The notes: a model not told the origin generated them from the letters alone. A DNA stretch of 64,000 nt from Mesostigma viride (GCA_009746045.1 RPFO01000622.1:1-64000); one strand, 5' to 3'; shown: positions 54,104 to 64,000, counted from the stretch's first letter. Translations and numbers: made by a program.

Positions 54104-54880
54104 CGGGGGTAAAAGGAAGAAGTGGCGAGTGACGTTCTCGGCCCGCGCGCGGGCCGACTCCCTGCTCGATGTCTTGCCGCCCTGCCAGTTCTGGTTCAAG
54201 TAGGCGACTAGCTGGTGGGTCTCAAGTATGTGCTGGTTTTCGGGAATCCTCTGCATTTCCCTCAAGACGCACTTGCACTTCGCTCCTTGACCATCCACCT
54301 CCCCCTTCCCATGCTGCTCCCCCATGTAGTGGAACTCAAAGGCCTGCAGGTCGGGATCCCCCATGAGCAGACCGTTAATCTGGTTAATCACGTACCTGGA
54401 CTTAAACTGCACCGCGCAGTTGTCCGAGCACATGTACAGGTTTCGCACCTCTACCCCTACTTCTACCCGCAGGGTTTCCAGAATCTTGCGAAGAGCGTAT
54501 ACGAGTGCGCGCTCGCCCCGCTTGATACTGGAATCCCCCAGGAAAAAGAAGACGCGCTTTTCCAGCTCGCCGTTGAGCCGATAACGCACGATCATGGGCA
54601 TCAGGATGTGGCTGCGCTTGTGGAAGTACTGCGACTGCAGTTGGACGTAGCTGCTGTTCTCGTAGTTCTCGGCCCAGTCGCCGTGCACGAGCACGTCCCC
54701 CTCTCTCAGATTCTTCTCCCGATCCTTGATTGTATCCGCCTGCGACCAGGCCGTAAAGCAGTGCACGGTGAACTTGTCCCACATCTTAAGAATCTCGTCC
54801 CGCAGCTCAGCTGGGGTGGACCTCATTTGGACTTGCTCGGGCCGCTTCACCTTCTTCGCCGCCCTGCCATCGGTCTCGCC
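54104..54880 (-). CDS. DDE-like transposase gene, catalytic exon
   Basis: 259 codons, phase 0 at the start (GETDGRAAKKVKRPEQ). Candidate catalytic acids: Asp in LVHGDWAENYENSS, Asp in LYMCSDNCAVQFKSR and Glu/Asp in EQHGKGEVDGQGAK, a D-D-E/D arrangement with the expected hydrophobic strands (HILMPMIVRYRL, RVFFFLGDSS). A family with D-W-A/S-E-N-Y, S-D-x-x-x-Q-F/Y-K-x and H-G-K-G-x-x-D-G is known from uncharacterised animal and protist proteins; I treat it as an RNase H-fold transposase by inference. The upstream intron (54881-55035) is 155 bp and carries one palindrome. Confidence 0.7.
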
Positions 54881-54956
54881 CTGTTTCGCAAAGGTCCGCA
54901 GACAGTTTCGATTTGCAATAAAATCGCATTTCGATAAGATAACTGCAACTCACAAA

Positions 54957-54978
54957 GGGTCTCGCTGCAGCTATAGGT
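54957..54978. repeat. 22-bp palindrome in the 155-bp transposase intron
   Basis: GGGTCTCGCTGCAGCTATAG; the right half is diverged. The only obvious feature of this intron besides its splice sites. Confidence 0.85.
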
Positions 54979-55035
54979 CACAAAAAAAAAAGTCAACAAC
55001 ATATTAACGGAGAAATAAAATCGAAACCAACTCAC

Positions 55036-56601
55036 ATTCACCCGTCGGGTCACAGTCTGCTCCACCATCTCGAACTTGAACCAATTCAGAATCTCCGTGG
55101 AATTCTTGTCCCGATCACACTGCACCCAGTTATTATGGATGCCGCATGATTCCTCAGGACAGAACCCCTCCACACACGCCATCTTCAGTATGCGGTGAAC
55201 CCTCTCCGTCCTCGGCACCCCATCTTCGTCCTCCACCAGCCTCTCAGAAATGTCGAGGTCTTCCAGGTCCCGTCCCCGCCATTCATCTTCCCCCTCCCCC
55301 TCTTCCATCCCCCCGCCCATTCCGCCCCCTTCACGCAGCCCGTTATCCCTGCCGTCAGTCTCGGCGGACACCGGGCAGTGAAAGTGCTTGATCCAGTCCG
55401 TCGAGTGAATGGCTTTCCACATTCCGCAAGTACCGTCCGGCTCTCTGTACTTGGAGCATCCCGCACACTCCGCGCCACACTTGCAGTTCTTGCCGTGGTT
55501 CGCATTGGAGTGCTTGGTCCACGCCCCCATGGCCGACTGCATGGTGACGTGCTTCTCACACGCGCACAGGTTCCTCTCCTTCCACTTGCCCTTGATGCAA
55601 TCGGGCGCGTATTTGCAGAAGGTCGTGTAGCCCACGTGAATGCCCACGTCCTTATCATACTGGTTACTCCTTTTGTTCCAGTACGCATGCTTTTCGAGAA
55701 AGTGATTGTACATGTCCTCCTTGGAGGTCATGTAATAGCGCGCTCCCTCAACGGCGACGAGCACCCCGTGATTGCCACGACCCTCCCTGCTGTAAGTGCG
55801 CTTGACATCCTTCATCTGGGAGGAGGCGCGCGACTCATCATCGTGCATCCACGCGTCCACTATCGCGTCAATCACGAATTGCGGCAAAGGGCGCCCCTTG
55901 CGAGCCTGCGCGTGTCTGAGGTAGTCCAACTTCTGCTGCCTTCGTATCGCGCGAATTCCGCGAATCTTCTTGGCGTCCATCCCCGTCAGGTTCTCCAACT
56001 CCGCGGCCGAAAACTCCTTCTCCAAGTCGTCACCACAGTAAAGCGTGGACATCAGCACCATCCTGACGTCTCTGTCTGCGTCGCTTTTGGTCAGACCATC
56101 AAAAAAGCCGTTAATCCGAGCCACCCAGAACCTGTTCAGTTCTGCCATCCGCTCCTGATTGTAAAGCTTTTTCGCCTCCTCATGATACTTCCCGTGACCT
56201 AGTTCAGCGGCCCTAGAGTTAAAGCCAGCAATCATCTGGTCGAAAGCCGGCCCCCGCCCCTCGGGTTTTGTCATCGCCTGAGCCGCTTCAAACGCCTGGT
56301 CAGCGAAATATTCCCCAATAACCCTCTTTGATTTCGAGTATTCTCCCGGCCGCTTGACTTCCTTGGCTTCAGGCTGCGCTGGATTCTGGTTCTCATCTCC
56401 GAAAACCCTTTTTGCGCCAGTTGACTGCTTCGTCCCGGTGTTCAACTTAATTGCACTGAATCCTGGACGACCGGACGCAAGGGCGAAAACTCCCACCCGT
56501 TCGCGTGCTGCATGCCATGACGACCGGCACAACGAAATCCATGCAAATCGAGTATCGTTGGGAAAAGCGACAATTACAGACAAAGTTCGAAAGTGTATCA
56601 T
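55036..56601 (-). CDS. DDE-like transposase gene, N-terminal exon
   Basis: Ends TRRVN at a GTGAGT donor, phase 0. The start is uncertain: the frame is open to 56601 but a downstream Met or an upstream exon is possible. Contains a nuclear-looking KEVKRPGEYSKSKRV, a helical region (AELENLTGMDAKKIRGIRAI), then DVKRTYSREGRGNHGVLVAV and a Cys-rich zinc-binding section (FCKYAPDCIKGKWKERNLCACEKH, CKCGAECAGCSKY). These fit the DNA-binding and zinc-cluster N-terminus of a large transposase. A Gly/Glu-rich linker follows. About 520 codons. Confidence 0.6.
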
Positions 56602-56616
56602 TTTTTACCACGATTG

Positions 56617-56874
56617 GGGTCTAGCTGCAGCTAGACCCTTAGAGGGGCTTTTTCCGTTAGACGAAAAGATTACCTGATGTGGTGAACTTAGCATACCCCG
56701 ACCAAGATTGGGGTCTCGCTGCAGCTAGACCCTTCATTGCGGCGTGCGATTGTTAAATCACAGACTTCTGATTCATTAATTTTATAGCAACCATAAAGAG
56801 GGTCTAGCTGCAGCGAGACCCTTGAATTTAAGCTATTGCTTGTGGTTATAAATGGTCTAGCTGCAGAGAGACCC
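56617..56874. repeat. Four 22-bp palindromes upstream of the transposase gene
   Basis: At 56617-56638 (perfect TCTAGCTGCAGCTAGA core), 56711-56732, 56800-56821 and 56853-56874. They sit in the presumed promoter or first intron of the transposase gene. Confidence 0.9.
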
Positions 56875-57242
56875 CAATAAGGACGAAAAGATTTCAGGTT
56901 TTCCTCACCTTCGCGGCTCATTCTCTTATTAGTTCTCCCAGAACACTCAGATACCTGCATGGCGAGAATAACAAAAATAACACAGTAGCATTGATAAAAT
57001 TGTTTATCAGAAAATATATATACTAATTACAGTATATTTTGCAAAAGATTTTATAATATATTGTGAATAGCATGGTTAAATTCCACATACTTTAATAATA
57101 TGGTATGTTAAAGTATATAGAATCATTATTTAGTAAATCATTTACAAGAAAAAGTGGTATAGACTATTATTATTATATAGTTCGGCAATCTATGATAGTA
57201 AGACACCGGATGTCAGGTTTATCAGCGGCCTCCAGGGCTATA
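56875..57242. other. A/T-rich stretch without a supported gene
   Basis: A/T-rich, with many TATA-like words (57000-57180). Probably promoter-distal or intergenic; nothing coding recognised. Confidence 0.5.
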
Positions 57243-57264
57243 GCGTCTCGCTGCAGCGTGACCG
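57243..57264. repeat. 22-bp palindrome, single copy
   Basis: GCGTCTCGCTGCAGCGTGAC; both ends diverged. A half copy (CCGCAGAGAGACCCC) lies at 57660-57674. Confidence 0.75.
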
Positions 57265-57312
57265 TTTGGTGCTATGACTGATTTCAGTAGATGTGCAGAA
57301 AAAAATTTATTT

Positions 57313-57383
57313 CCATGACCACACCAGGAATCGAACCCAGAACCTCATTGTACATTTCGCATGGTAACGATGTCAGCCAAACA
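57313..57383 (-). ncRNA. tRNA-like sequence or SINE head with Pol III signals
   Basis: The minus strand has an A-box-like TGGCTGACATCG, a perfect T-arm word GGTTCGATTCC with pairable 5-bp stems (two G-U pairs), and a T7 terminator at 57305-57299. The acceptor stem does not pair with the expected 5' end, so it is not an intact tRNA. A tRNA-derived SINE or decayed gene is more likely. Confidence 0.35.
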
Positions 57384-57692
57384 TCCGAATGTTCCCAGGT
57401 AAATGGGCTGGAGGTCGTCTCTTTTTATACCTGCGGCCACAAGCACGGGTGACGGCATATTGGATGTCGTCCAATCCGCTAGCTTGGTTCCAAAAGATGG
57501 GATCGAGCTTTTGCACCAGCGCCGCGCTTCCAGTTTTCAGTTCCGTGGGGAGGAACGAGGATGCCACGTTTCCAATTTTTTCAATACCGTTCAGCCCTGT
57601 GACGCCGCGTCCGTTTTGCGAATTGCGACCGTCCCATCGCCCATCGAAAAAGAAGCGCAGCCGCAGAGAGACCCCATAGCTGATACGAGCTG
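57384..57692. other. No supported gene
   Basis: Several overlapping open frames but none convincing in composition. Ends with a half palindrome. Confidence 0.45.
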
Positions 57693-57863
57693 CCATATCG
57701 TTTCGACGTTTGCATGCTACCTGCTGGATTATAAAATCCTACGTTGATACCTGCCTGGTGCCGGAAGTTTACAAGGAAATCGGTCTGCTTTCGCCGCACA
57801 ACGAAAAAAAGGTGAGCTTTTGCCGCATCCTGGATGGTAGGCTGACTAAAATTGTTCTATCAA
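57693..57863. repeat. 170-bp direct repeat, copy 1
   Basis: Matches 58261-58425 with about 85 percent identity by eye (CATATCGTTTCGACG, GCATGCTACCTGC, GATGGTAGGCTGACTAAAATT). The second copy ends exactly where the G-run satellite begins. Confidence 0.85.
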
Positions 57864-58260
57864 AAACGGCAACTAAACAGCGCATGCACGCCGACGACAC
57901 AGTTAGCCAGCTGGGCGAAGACATGTCCTTGCTGCCATCGCAAGAAACTCTATGTTGCAGCAAGAGTGATAAAAATGTCTGGCTTCCTTCTTTTCGTTGC
58001 TAGCTAAACCCTGCAGACATCTCGGTAGAGTCAGCTAAGCCGATCCTAATCCACATCTGGCATCCATCCCTTTAGTCTAGTTGCCATGGAGCGTTTCTTG
58101 GTCTCGCACATGTCGATCATGGTGGTGCTAGGCTTTCACTTGGGTCACCCTTTCCATGTTTGCTATGCCTTTGGTCTGGTTAGGTTATAGGTGTAGATGT
58201 GCACATACTGCATTTGCTGCGTTTCTAATCGGTGCTCCTGTTTGATGCTTTTTTTCCCCT
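57864..58260. other. No supported gene
   Basis: Unique spacer between the 170-bp repeats; only short open frames. Confidence 0.5.
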
Positions 58261-58425
58261 TCATATCGTTTCGACGTTTGCATGCTACCTGCCGGATTAT
58301 AACATCGGACGTTGCTACCTGCCTGCATAACGATAGTTTGCAAGAAATCTTCATTTTGCCGAAACACAAAAAAAGGTGATCTTTTGCCGCAACGTGGATG
58401 GTAGGCTGACTAAAATTGTGCTGCT
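58261..58425. repeat. 170-bp direct repeat, copy 2
   Basis: Partner of 57693-57863, directly upstream of the satellite. Confidence 0.85.
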
Positions 58426-60748
58426 ACGTATCAATACATGTGGGGGGGTGCTGCTACGTATCAATACATGTGGGGGGTGCTGCTACGTATCAATACATGT
58501 GGGGGGGTGCTGCTACGTATCAATACACGTGGGGGGGTGCTACGTATCAATACATGTGGGGGGGTGCTGCTACGTATCAATACATGTGGGGGGGTGCTGC
58601 TACGTATCAATACATGTGGGGGGGTGCTGCTACGTATCAATACATGTGGGGGGGTGCTGCTACGTATCAATACATGTGGGGGGTGCTGCTACGTATCAAT
58701 ACATGTGGGGGGGTGCTGCTACGTATCAATACATGTGGGGGGGTGCTACGTATCAATACATGTGGGGGGTGCTGCTACGTATCAATACATGTGGGGGGGT
58801 GCTGCTACGTATCAATACATGTGGGGGGGTGCTGCTACGTATCAATACATGTGGGGGGGTGCTGCTACGTATCAATACATGTGGGGGGGTGCTGCTACGT
58901 ATCAATACATGTGGGGGGGTGCTGCTACGTATCAATACATGTGGGGGGTGCTGCTACGTATCAATACATGTGGGGGGGTGCTGCTACGTATCAATACATG
59001 TGGGGGGGTGCTACGTATCAATACATGTGGGGGGTGCTGCTACGTATCAATACATGTGGGGGGGTGCTGCTACGTATCAATACATGTGGGGGGGTGCTAC
59101 GTATCAATACATGTGGGGGGGTGCTGCTACGTATCAATACATGTGGGGGGGTGCTGCTACGTATCAATACATGTGGGGGGGTGCTGCTACGTATCAATAC
59201 ATGTGGGGGGGTGCTGCTACGTATCAATACATGTGGGGGGGCTGCTACGTATCAATACATGTGGGGGGGTGCTACGTATCAATACATGTGGGGGGGTGCT
59301 GCTACGTATCAATACATGTGGGGGGGTGCTGCTACGTATCAATACATGTGGGGGGTGCTGCTACGTATCAATACATGTGGGGGGTGCTGCTACGTATCAA
59401 TACATGTGGGGGGTGCTGCTACGTATCAATACATGTGGGGGGGTGCTGCTACGTATCAATACATGTGGGGGGGGCTGCTACGTATCAATACATGTGGGGG
59501 GGTGCTGCTACGTATCAATACATGTGGGGGGTGCTGCTACGTATCAATACATGTGGGGGGTGCTGCTACGTATCAATACATGTGGGGGGGTGCTGCTACG
59601 TATCAATACATGTGGGGGGGCTGCTACGTATCAATACATGTGGGGGGTGCTGCTACGTATCAATACATGTGGGGGGGTGCTGCTACGTATCAATACATGT
59701 GGGGGGGTGCTGCTACGTATCAATACATGTGGGGGGTGCTGCTACGTATCAATACATGTGGGGGGTGCTGCTACGTATCAATACATGTGGGGGGTGCTGC
59801 TACGTATCAATACATGTGGGGGGTGCTGCTACGTATCAATACATGTGGGGGGGTGCTGCTACGTATCAATACATGTGGGGGGGGCTGCTACGTATCAATA
59901 CATGTGGGGGGGTGCTGCTACGTATCAATACATGTGGGGGGTGCTGCTACGTATCAATACATGTGGGGGGGTGCTGCTACGTATCAATACATGTGGGGGG
60001 TGCTGCTACGTATCAATACATGTGGGGGGTGCTGCTACGTATCAATACATGTGGGGGGGTGCTGCTACGTATCAATACATGTGGGGGGGTGCTGCTACGT
60101 ATCAATACATGTGGGGGGGTGCTGCTACGTATCAATACATGTGGGGGGGTGCTGCTACGTATCAATACATGTGGGGGGGTGCTGCTACGTATCAATACAT
60201 GTGGGGGGGTGCTGCTACGTATCAATACATGTGGGGGGGTTGCTACGTATCAATACATGTGGGGGGGTGCTGCTACGTATCAATACATGTGGGGGGTGCT
60301 GCTACGTATCAATACATGTGGGGGGGTGCTGCTACGTATCAATACATGTGGGGGGGTGCTGCTACGTATCAATACATGTGGGGGGGTGCTGCTACGTATC
60401 AATACATGTGGGGGGGTGCTGCTACGTATCAATACATGTGGGGGGGTGCTGCTACGTATCAATACATGTGGGGGGTGCTGCTACGTATCAATACATGTGG
60501 GGGGGTGCTGCTACGTATCAATACATGTGGGGGGGTGCTGCTACGTATCAATACATGTGGGGGGGTGCTGCTACGTATCAATACATGTGGGGGGTGCTGC
60601 TACGTATCAATACATGTGGGGGGGTGCTGCTACGTATCAATACATGGGGGGGGATGCTACGTATAATACATGTGGGGGGGATGCTACGTATCAATACATG
60701 TGGGGGGTGATGCTACGTACGTATCAATACATGTGGGGGGGTGATGCT
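58426..60748. repeat. G-run satellite, about 70 units of 32-33 bp
   Basis: Each unit contains GCTGCTACGTATCAATACAT followed by GT and six to eight G. TACGTA and ACATGT are internal palindromes. Units vary mainly in the G-run length and loss of one GCT. Three reading frames are open because the unit contains no stop; these are not genes. Regularly spaced G runs give quadruplex potential on the plus strand. Confidence 0.97.
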
Positions 60749-61735
60749 ACGTATCATTTATTTATTCATGCCATCACCCCCCCACATTTAATTATTAATG
60801 CCAGCACCCCCCAACATTCATTTATTCATGCCATCACACCCCCACATTCTTTTATTCATGCCATCACCCCCCACATTTATTTATTCATGCCATCACACCC
60901 CCACATTTAATGATTAATGCCAGCACCCCCCAACATTCATTTATTCATGCCATCACACCCCCACATTCTTTTATTCATGGCAGCACCCCCCCACATTTAT
61001 TTATTCATGCCATCACCCCCCACATTCTTTTATTCATGGCAGCACCCCCCCACATTATTTATTCATGCCATCACCCCCCACATTCTTTTATTCATGGCAG
61101 CACCCCCCAACATTCATTTATTCATGCCATCACACCCCCACATTCTTTTATTCATGGCAGCACCCCCCCACATTTATTTATTCATGCCATCACCCCCCCA
61201 CATTTAATTATTAATGCCAGCACCCCCCAACATTCATTTATTCATGCCATCACACCCCCACATTCTTTTATTCATGGCAGCACCCCCCACATTTATTTAT
61301 TCATGCCATCACCCCCCCACATTCTTTTATTCATGCAGCACCCCCCAACATTCATTTATTAATGCCATCACACCCCCACATTCTTTTATTCATGGCAGCA
61401 CCCCCCCGCATTTATTTATTCATGCCATCACCCCCCCACATTCTTTTATTCATGGCAGCACCCCCCCACATTTATTTATTCATGCCATCACCCCCCCACA
61501 TTCTTTTATTCATGGCAGCACCCCCCACATTTATTTATTCATGCCATCACCCCCCCACATTTAATTATTAATGCCAGCACCCCCCAACATTCATTTATTC
61601 ATGCCATCACACCCCCACATTCTTTTATTCATGGCAGCACCCCCCCACATTTATTTATTCATGCCATCACCCCCCCACATTTAATTATTAATGCCAGCAC
61701 CCCCCACATGCATTTATACATAGCATCCCCCCCAC
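60749..61735. repeat. C-run satellite, about 33 units of 29-30 bp
   Basis: Units of TTTATTCATGCCATCACCCC with variable C runs and words such as ATGGCAGCACCCC. The last units (61736-61780) are the reverse complement of the G-run unit (CCCCACATGTATTTATACGTA), so the two satellites are arranged head to head. Confidence 0.95.
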
Positions 61736-61787
61736 ATGTATTTATACGTAGCTTCCCCCCCCCACATGTATTTATACGTGGTCGTAA

Positions 61788-62185
61788 GGGTCTCGCTGCG
61801 GGTAGACCCTCGGAATTTTGTTTTTGTATTGACGTAAGGGTCTCGCTGCAGCGAGACCCCAAGGAATGTCAATTTTTCATGTTTCATGATGGGGGGGTCT
61901 TTCTTTTCTCACCCTTAAAATGATTTGTTTTTGTATCGGTGTTAGGGTCTCGCTGCAGCGAGACCCCTGCGAATGTCGACTTTTAATGTTTGCAAGATGG
62001 GAGTGGGCTTTCTTCGCTCACCCTAAAAATTATTTGTTTTTGTTTGACGTTAGGGTCTCGCTGCAGCGAGACCCCAAGGAATGTATACTTTTTTATGTTT
62101 GCATGATGGGAGGTTGCTTGTTTTTCGCTCACCCTAAAAATGATTTGTTTTTGCTTGAAGTGAGGGTCTCGCTGCAGCGAGACGC
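61788..62185. repeat. Tandem array of five 22-bp palindromes, period about 108 bp
   Basis: Palindromes at 61788, 61838, 61945, 62053 and 62164; three of the five are perfect (61838, 61945 and 62053) with core TCTCGCTGCAGCGAGA. Spacers repeat TTTGTTTTTGT, ATGTTTGCA/ATGTTTCATGATGG and CTCACCCTAAAAAT. The array sits immediately 5' of gene X copy 2. Confidence 0.95.
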
Positions 62186-62230
62186 CAAAGTTTTACATTA
62201 AACTAAATGTCCCTTTTAGAATCCACGAAA

Positions 62231-62252
62231 GGGTCTAGCTGCAGCGAGACCC
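62231..62252. repeat. 22-bp palindrome upstream of gene X copy 2
   Basis: Perfect ends, core TCTAGCTGCAGCGAGA; same place relative to the ATG as 50580-50601 in copy 1. Confidence 0.9.
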
Positions 62253-62329
62253 TCCCCATCGTTTTTCTGCCGGCGATTCAGATTCTGAATGACATTTGTG
62301 AAACTTGCTTTTTTGATATTGTTCTGCAG

Positions 62330-63514
62330 ATGTCGTCCTCCTATTCCGATTCTGTCAAGGCCACTCCCGTTTCACCCAAGATGACGTCGAACACCTCGCC
62401 GGACCGAACGGCAACGGAGGAGTTTCCTCCGTTGCAGTTCGGTCCCGTAAAAGATCTTGCGAGGTCCCCCCCACCGAGTCCCCTTCGCCCTCCAAGTCCA
62501 ACTTGCCCCCCAGCGAGTTGGACAGAATTATACCCCCCAACCCTCTCGCTGCTGCGTCTCGCGCTCCGTCCCGCTCTCCGCCCCGTAAGTCTCCATCGCC
62601 GCCCCCCAAGTCGGCCGGAGCTACTGCGTCCCGCTCGCCGCCCCGCAAGTCCCCAAGTCCCCCGCAACTGCGACCCGTTCGCCGAACCGCAAGTCCCCCT
62701 CTCCGCCCAAAGTTCCCCCGCTACCGCGTCCCGCTCTCCTTCTCGCAAGTCCCCCTCGCCGTCAACCAAGAACCCCGCAACTCCGTCCCGCTCGCCGTCC
62801 CGCTCTGCTTCCCCCAAGTCCCGCTCGCCGCCACCCAAGTCCCCCGCTGCTGCGTCCCGCTCGCCGTCCCCCAAGCATTCCAGTTCTAAGCGTAAGCCTG
62901 CGGCCGAGTGGGTAGAGGAAGACGACCGCACCAAAGAGCTCAGGAAGCTGAGGAAGTCTATCAGTGAGCTTGTTGAGGAGGACGAGCGCGATCAGACTAA
63001 CGGGAGGCCTGAAGACCCGGAATCGCCGGTTCGGGAGTCGCGTCAGAAGCGGTTGTCCGATTTGTTAGCAATGGCCGCAAGCTTTGCTGACGAATACGCG
63101 GCTCTCGACAAGAAGGACAAGGAGAAGGAGAAGGCGGAGAGGGAGGCCATCGAGAAGGCGGAGAGGGAGAGGGTGGAGAGGGAGGAGAAGGAGAGGCTGG
63201 AGAAGGCGGAGAGGGAGGAGGAGGAGAGGGAGTACAAGGAGAAAAAGGCTGCCCAGGAGAAGGAGCACAGGATCCTGGTGGCGAAGCAGAAGGAGGAGGC
63301 GAAGAAGAAGACGGAGCGGCAGCGAAGGAAGTTCTTGCGGAGGAGGCCGCTCTTTTTTTGCAGATGCGACAGGAGAGGATGAAGGCGGAGAGGCCGCGAG
63401 GAAGATGGAGGAGGCTGCGAGGAAGGAGGAGGAGGCTGCGAAGGCAGTTGAGGGGGAGAAGGACGAGAACGGGAGCCCACCCTTCTTCACGAACGATTTT
63501 CAGTCGATTATCAG
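62330..63514 (+). pseudogene. Gene X copy 2, exon 1
   Basis: Close relative of 49305-50500 in inverted orientation: MSSSYSDSVKATPVSPKM, SP/SR repeats (SRSPSRKSPSPS), AEWVEEDDRTKELRKLRKS and the same coiled coil. It shares the frame change at the C run (CCCCCCACC near 62468) and has a further break near 63330. Donor CAG/GTATGT at 63515. Homology extends upstream to about 62209, where copy 1 is interrupted by the foldback element. Confidence 0.6.
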
Positions 63515-63612
63515 GTATGTTTATTAATGTGAGACGTACATTTTTCAGATGGCTTGAACGGTGTGTGTGTATCGTAGAAAGGGTTGGATTTTATGTCATA
63601 CATTGATCGTAA

Positions 63613-63634
63613 GGGTCTAGCTGCGGAGAGACGT
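63613..63634. repeat. 22-bp palindrome in intron 1 of gene X copy 2
   Basis: GGGTCTAGCTGCGGAGAGAC; located as in copy 1 (49186-49207). The intron is 63515-63707, 193 bp against 192 in copy 1. Confidence 0.8.
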
Positions 63635-63707
63635 TGACCTAGGAGTTAAGGTTGTTGACGACGACGACGACGATGTGTGGCCTTTTTTTTACTCTTGTTG
63701 TCTGCAG

Positions 63708-64000
63708 CCCTCCACGGTGGCCATTCTGAAACAGTACCTGGCTCAGACTGAGTCTGAGGCTGGGGTGAGTCGTAAAACCGAAAAGGGCTTGAGAGGCTTG
63801 ATCCGCTTTCTTTCGGCCGAGATAGCGTTTGCAGAGAAGTCCGGTGTCGTCGTGGACCGTCCGGAGTCGGCACACATAATTTGGAAGAACGACCGCCTGG
63901 GCCGTCTTGCATTGTTCGAAGCCACACAGCGAGCCATTCATGGGAAGAGGGTCGTTGGTGACGACATGTATGAGGTTTTGAAGATCGCGCAGTCGTGCAT
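63708..64000 (+). CDS. Gene X copy 2, exon 2 (runs off the window)
   Basis: Follows the acceptor TTGTCTGCAG and encodes VAILKQYLAQTESEAG, LIRFLSAEIAFAEKSGVVV, IIWKNDRLGRLALFEATQRA and YEVLKIAQSC, aligned with 49112 downward. Substitutions are mainly conservative and the frame is kept over this exon. The rest of the gene lies beyond 64000. Confidence 0.65.

Noticed and set aside
58426..60748. CRISPR array
   Set aside because: Units are contiguous with no unique spacers, and the context is eukaryotic.
58376..60910. 844-aa open frame of INTCGG/YQYMWG repeats in all three plus frames
   Set aside because: All frames are open simultaneously across the satellite, typical of a stop-free repeat and not a gene.

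Overview
The window is eukaryotic nuclear DNA. Coding stretches are split by GT-AG introns, there are no operons or ribosome-binding sites, and most of the sequence is nested transposable elements and satellites. The TE types (Copia-like LTR element, restriction-endonuclease LINE, DIRS/PAT-like tyrosine-recombinase element, CACTA Tnp2 fragment, DUF7869-like and other DDE-like genes) and the GC-rich codon use suggest an alga or related protist, perhaps green. I cannot name the species. No rRNA, no canonical tRNA and no recognisable housekeeping gene was found.

Layout. 1-10312: a TCCC-type minisatellite interrupted by an 8.4-kb Copia-like element on the minus strand, with 647-bp LTRs and a possible 5-bp target duplication. 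10313-18535: one possible BAH-like exon, direct repeats, a 134-bp perfect palindrome in a foldback element, and a TTTTACCAC array. 19103-21347: a two-exon gene of low-complexity composition, head to head with a CACTA Tnp2-like exon (22288-22901). 23767-33033: a DUF7869-like gene on the minus strand whose large intron holds two tail-to-tail copies of an R2/NeSL-like LINE inside a single pair of 16-bp target duplications. 33771-41849: a plus-strand coiled-coil gene, head to head with the previous gene across a foldback flanked by 8-bp satellites. One of its exons is interrupted by a complete 5.3-kb DIRS/PAT-like element with A1-ORFs-B1-A2-B2 split direct repeats; removing the element restores the reading frame.

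42690-57000: a minus-strand block with a large unrecognised multi-exon gene ('gene X') and a three-exon DDE-like transposase gene. 57300-61785: a tRNA-like sequence, a G-run satellite of about 70 units, and a C-run satellite. 61788-64000: tandem palindromes, then a second, inverted copy of gene X that runs off the window.

The most distinctive unexplained signal is a 22-bp palindrome (half-site GGGTCT-N-GCTG, dyad centre CTGCAG). It occurs about 27 times between 45.2 and 63.7 kb, and I did not see it elsewhere. It lies almost only in introns and 5' flanks of gene X (both copies) and the transposase gene. Every intron whose splice sites I could resolve is phase 0. This could be an intron-borne regulatory or introner-like repeat, or a binding site for the resident transposase. 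Many reading frames break at homopolymers, so some 'pseudogenes' may be assembly indels.
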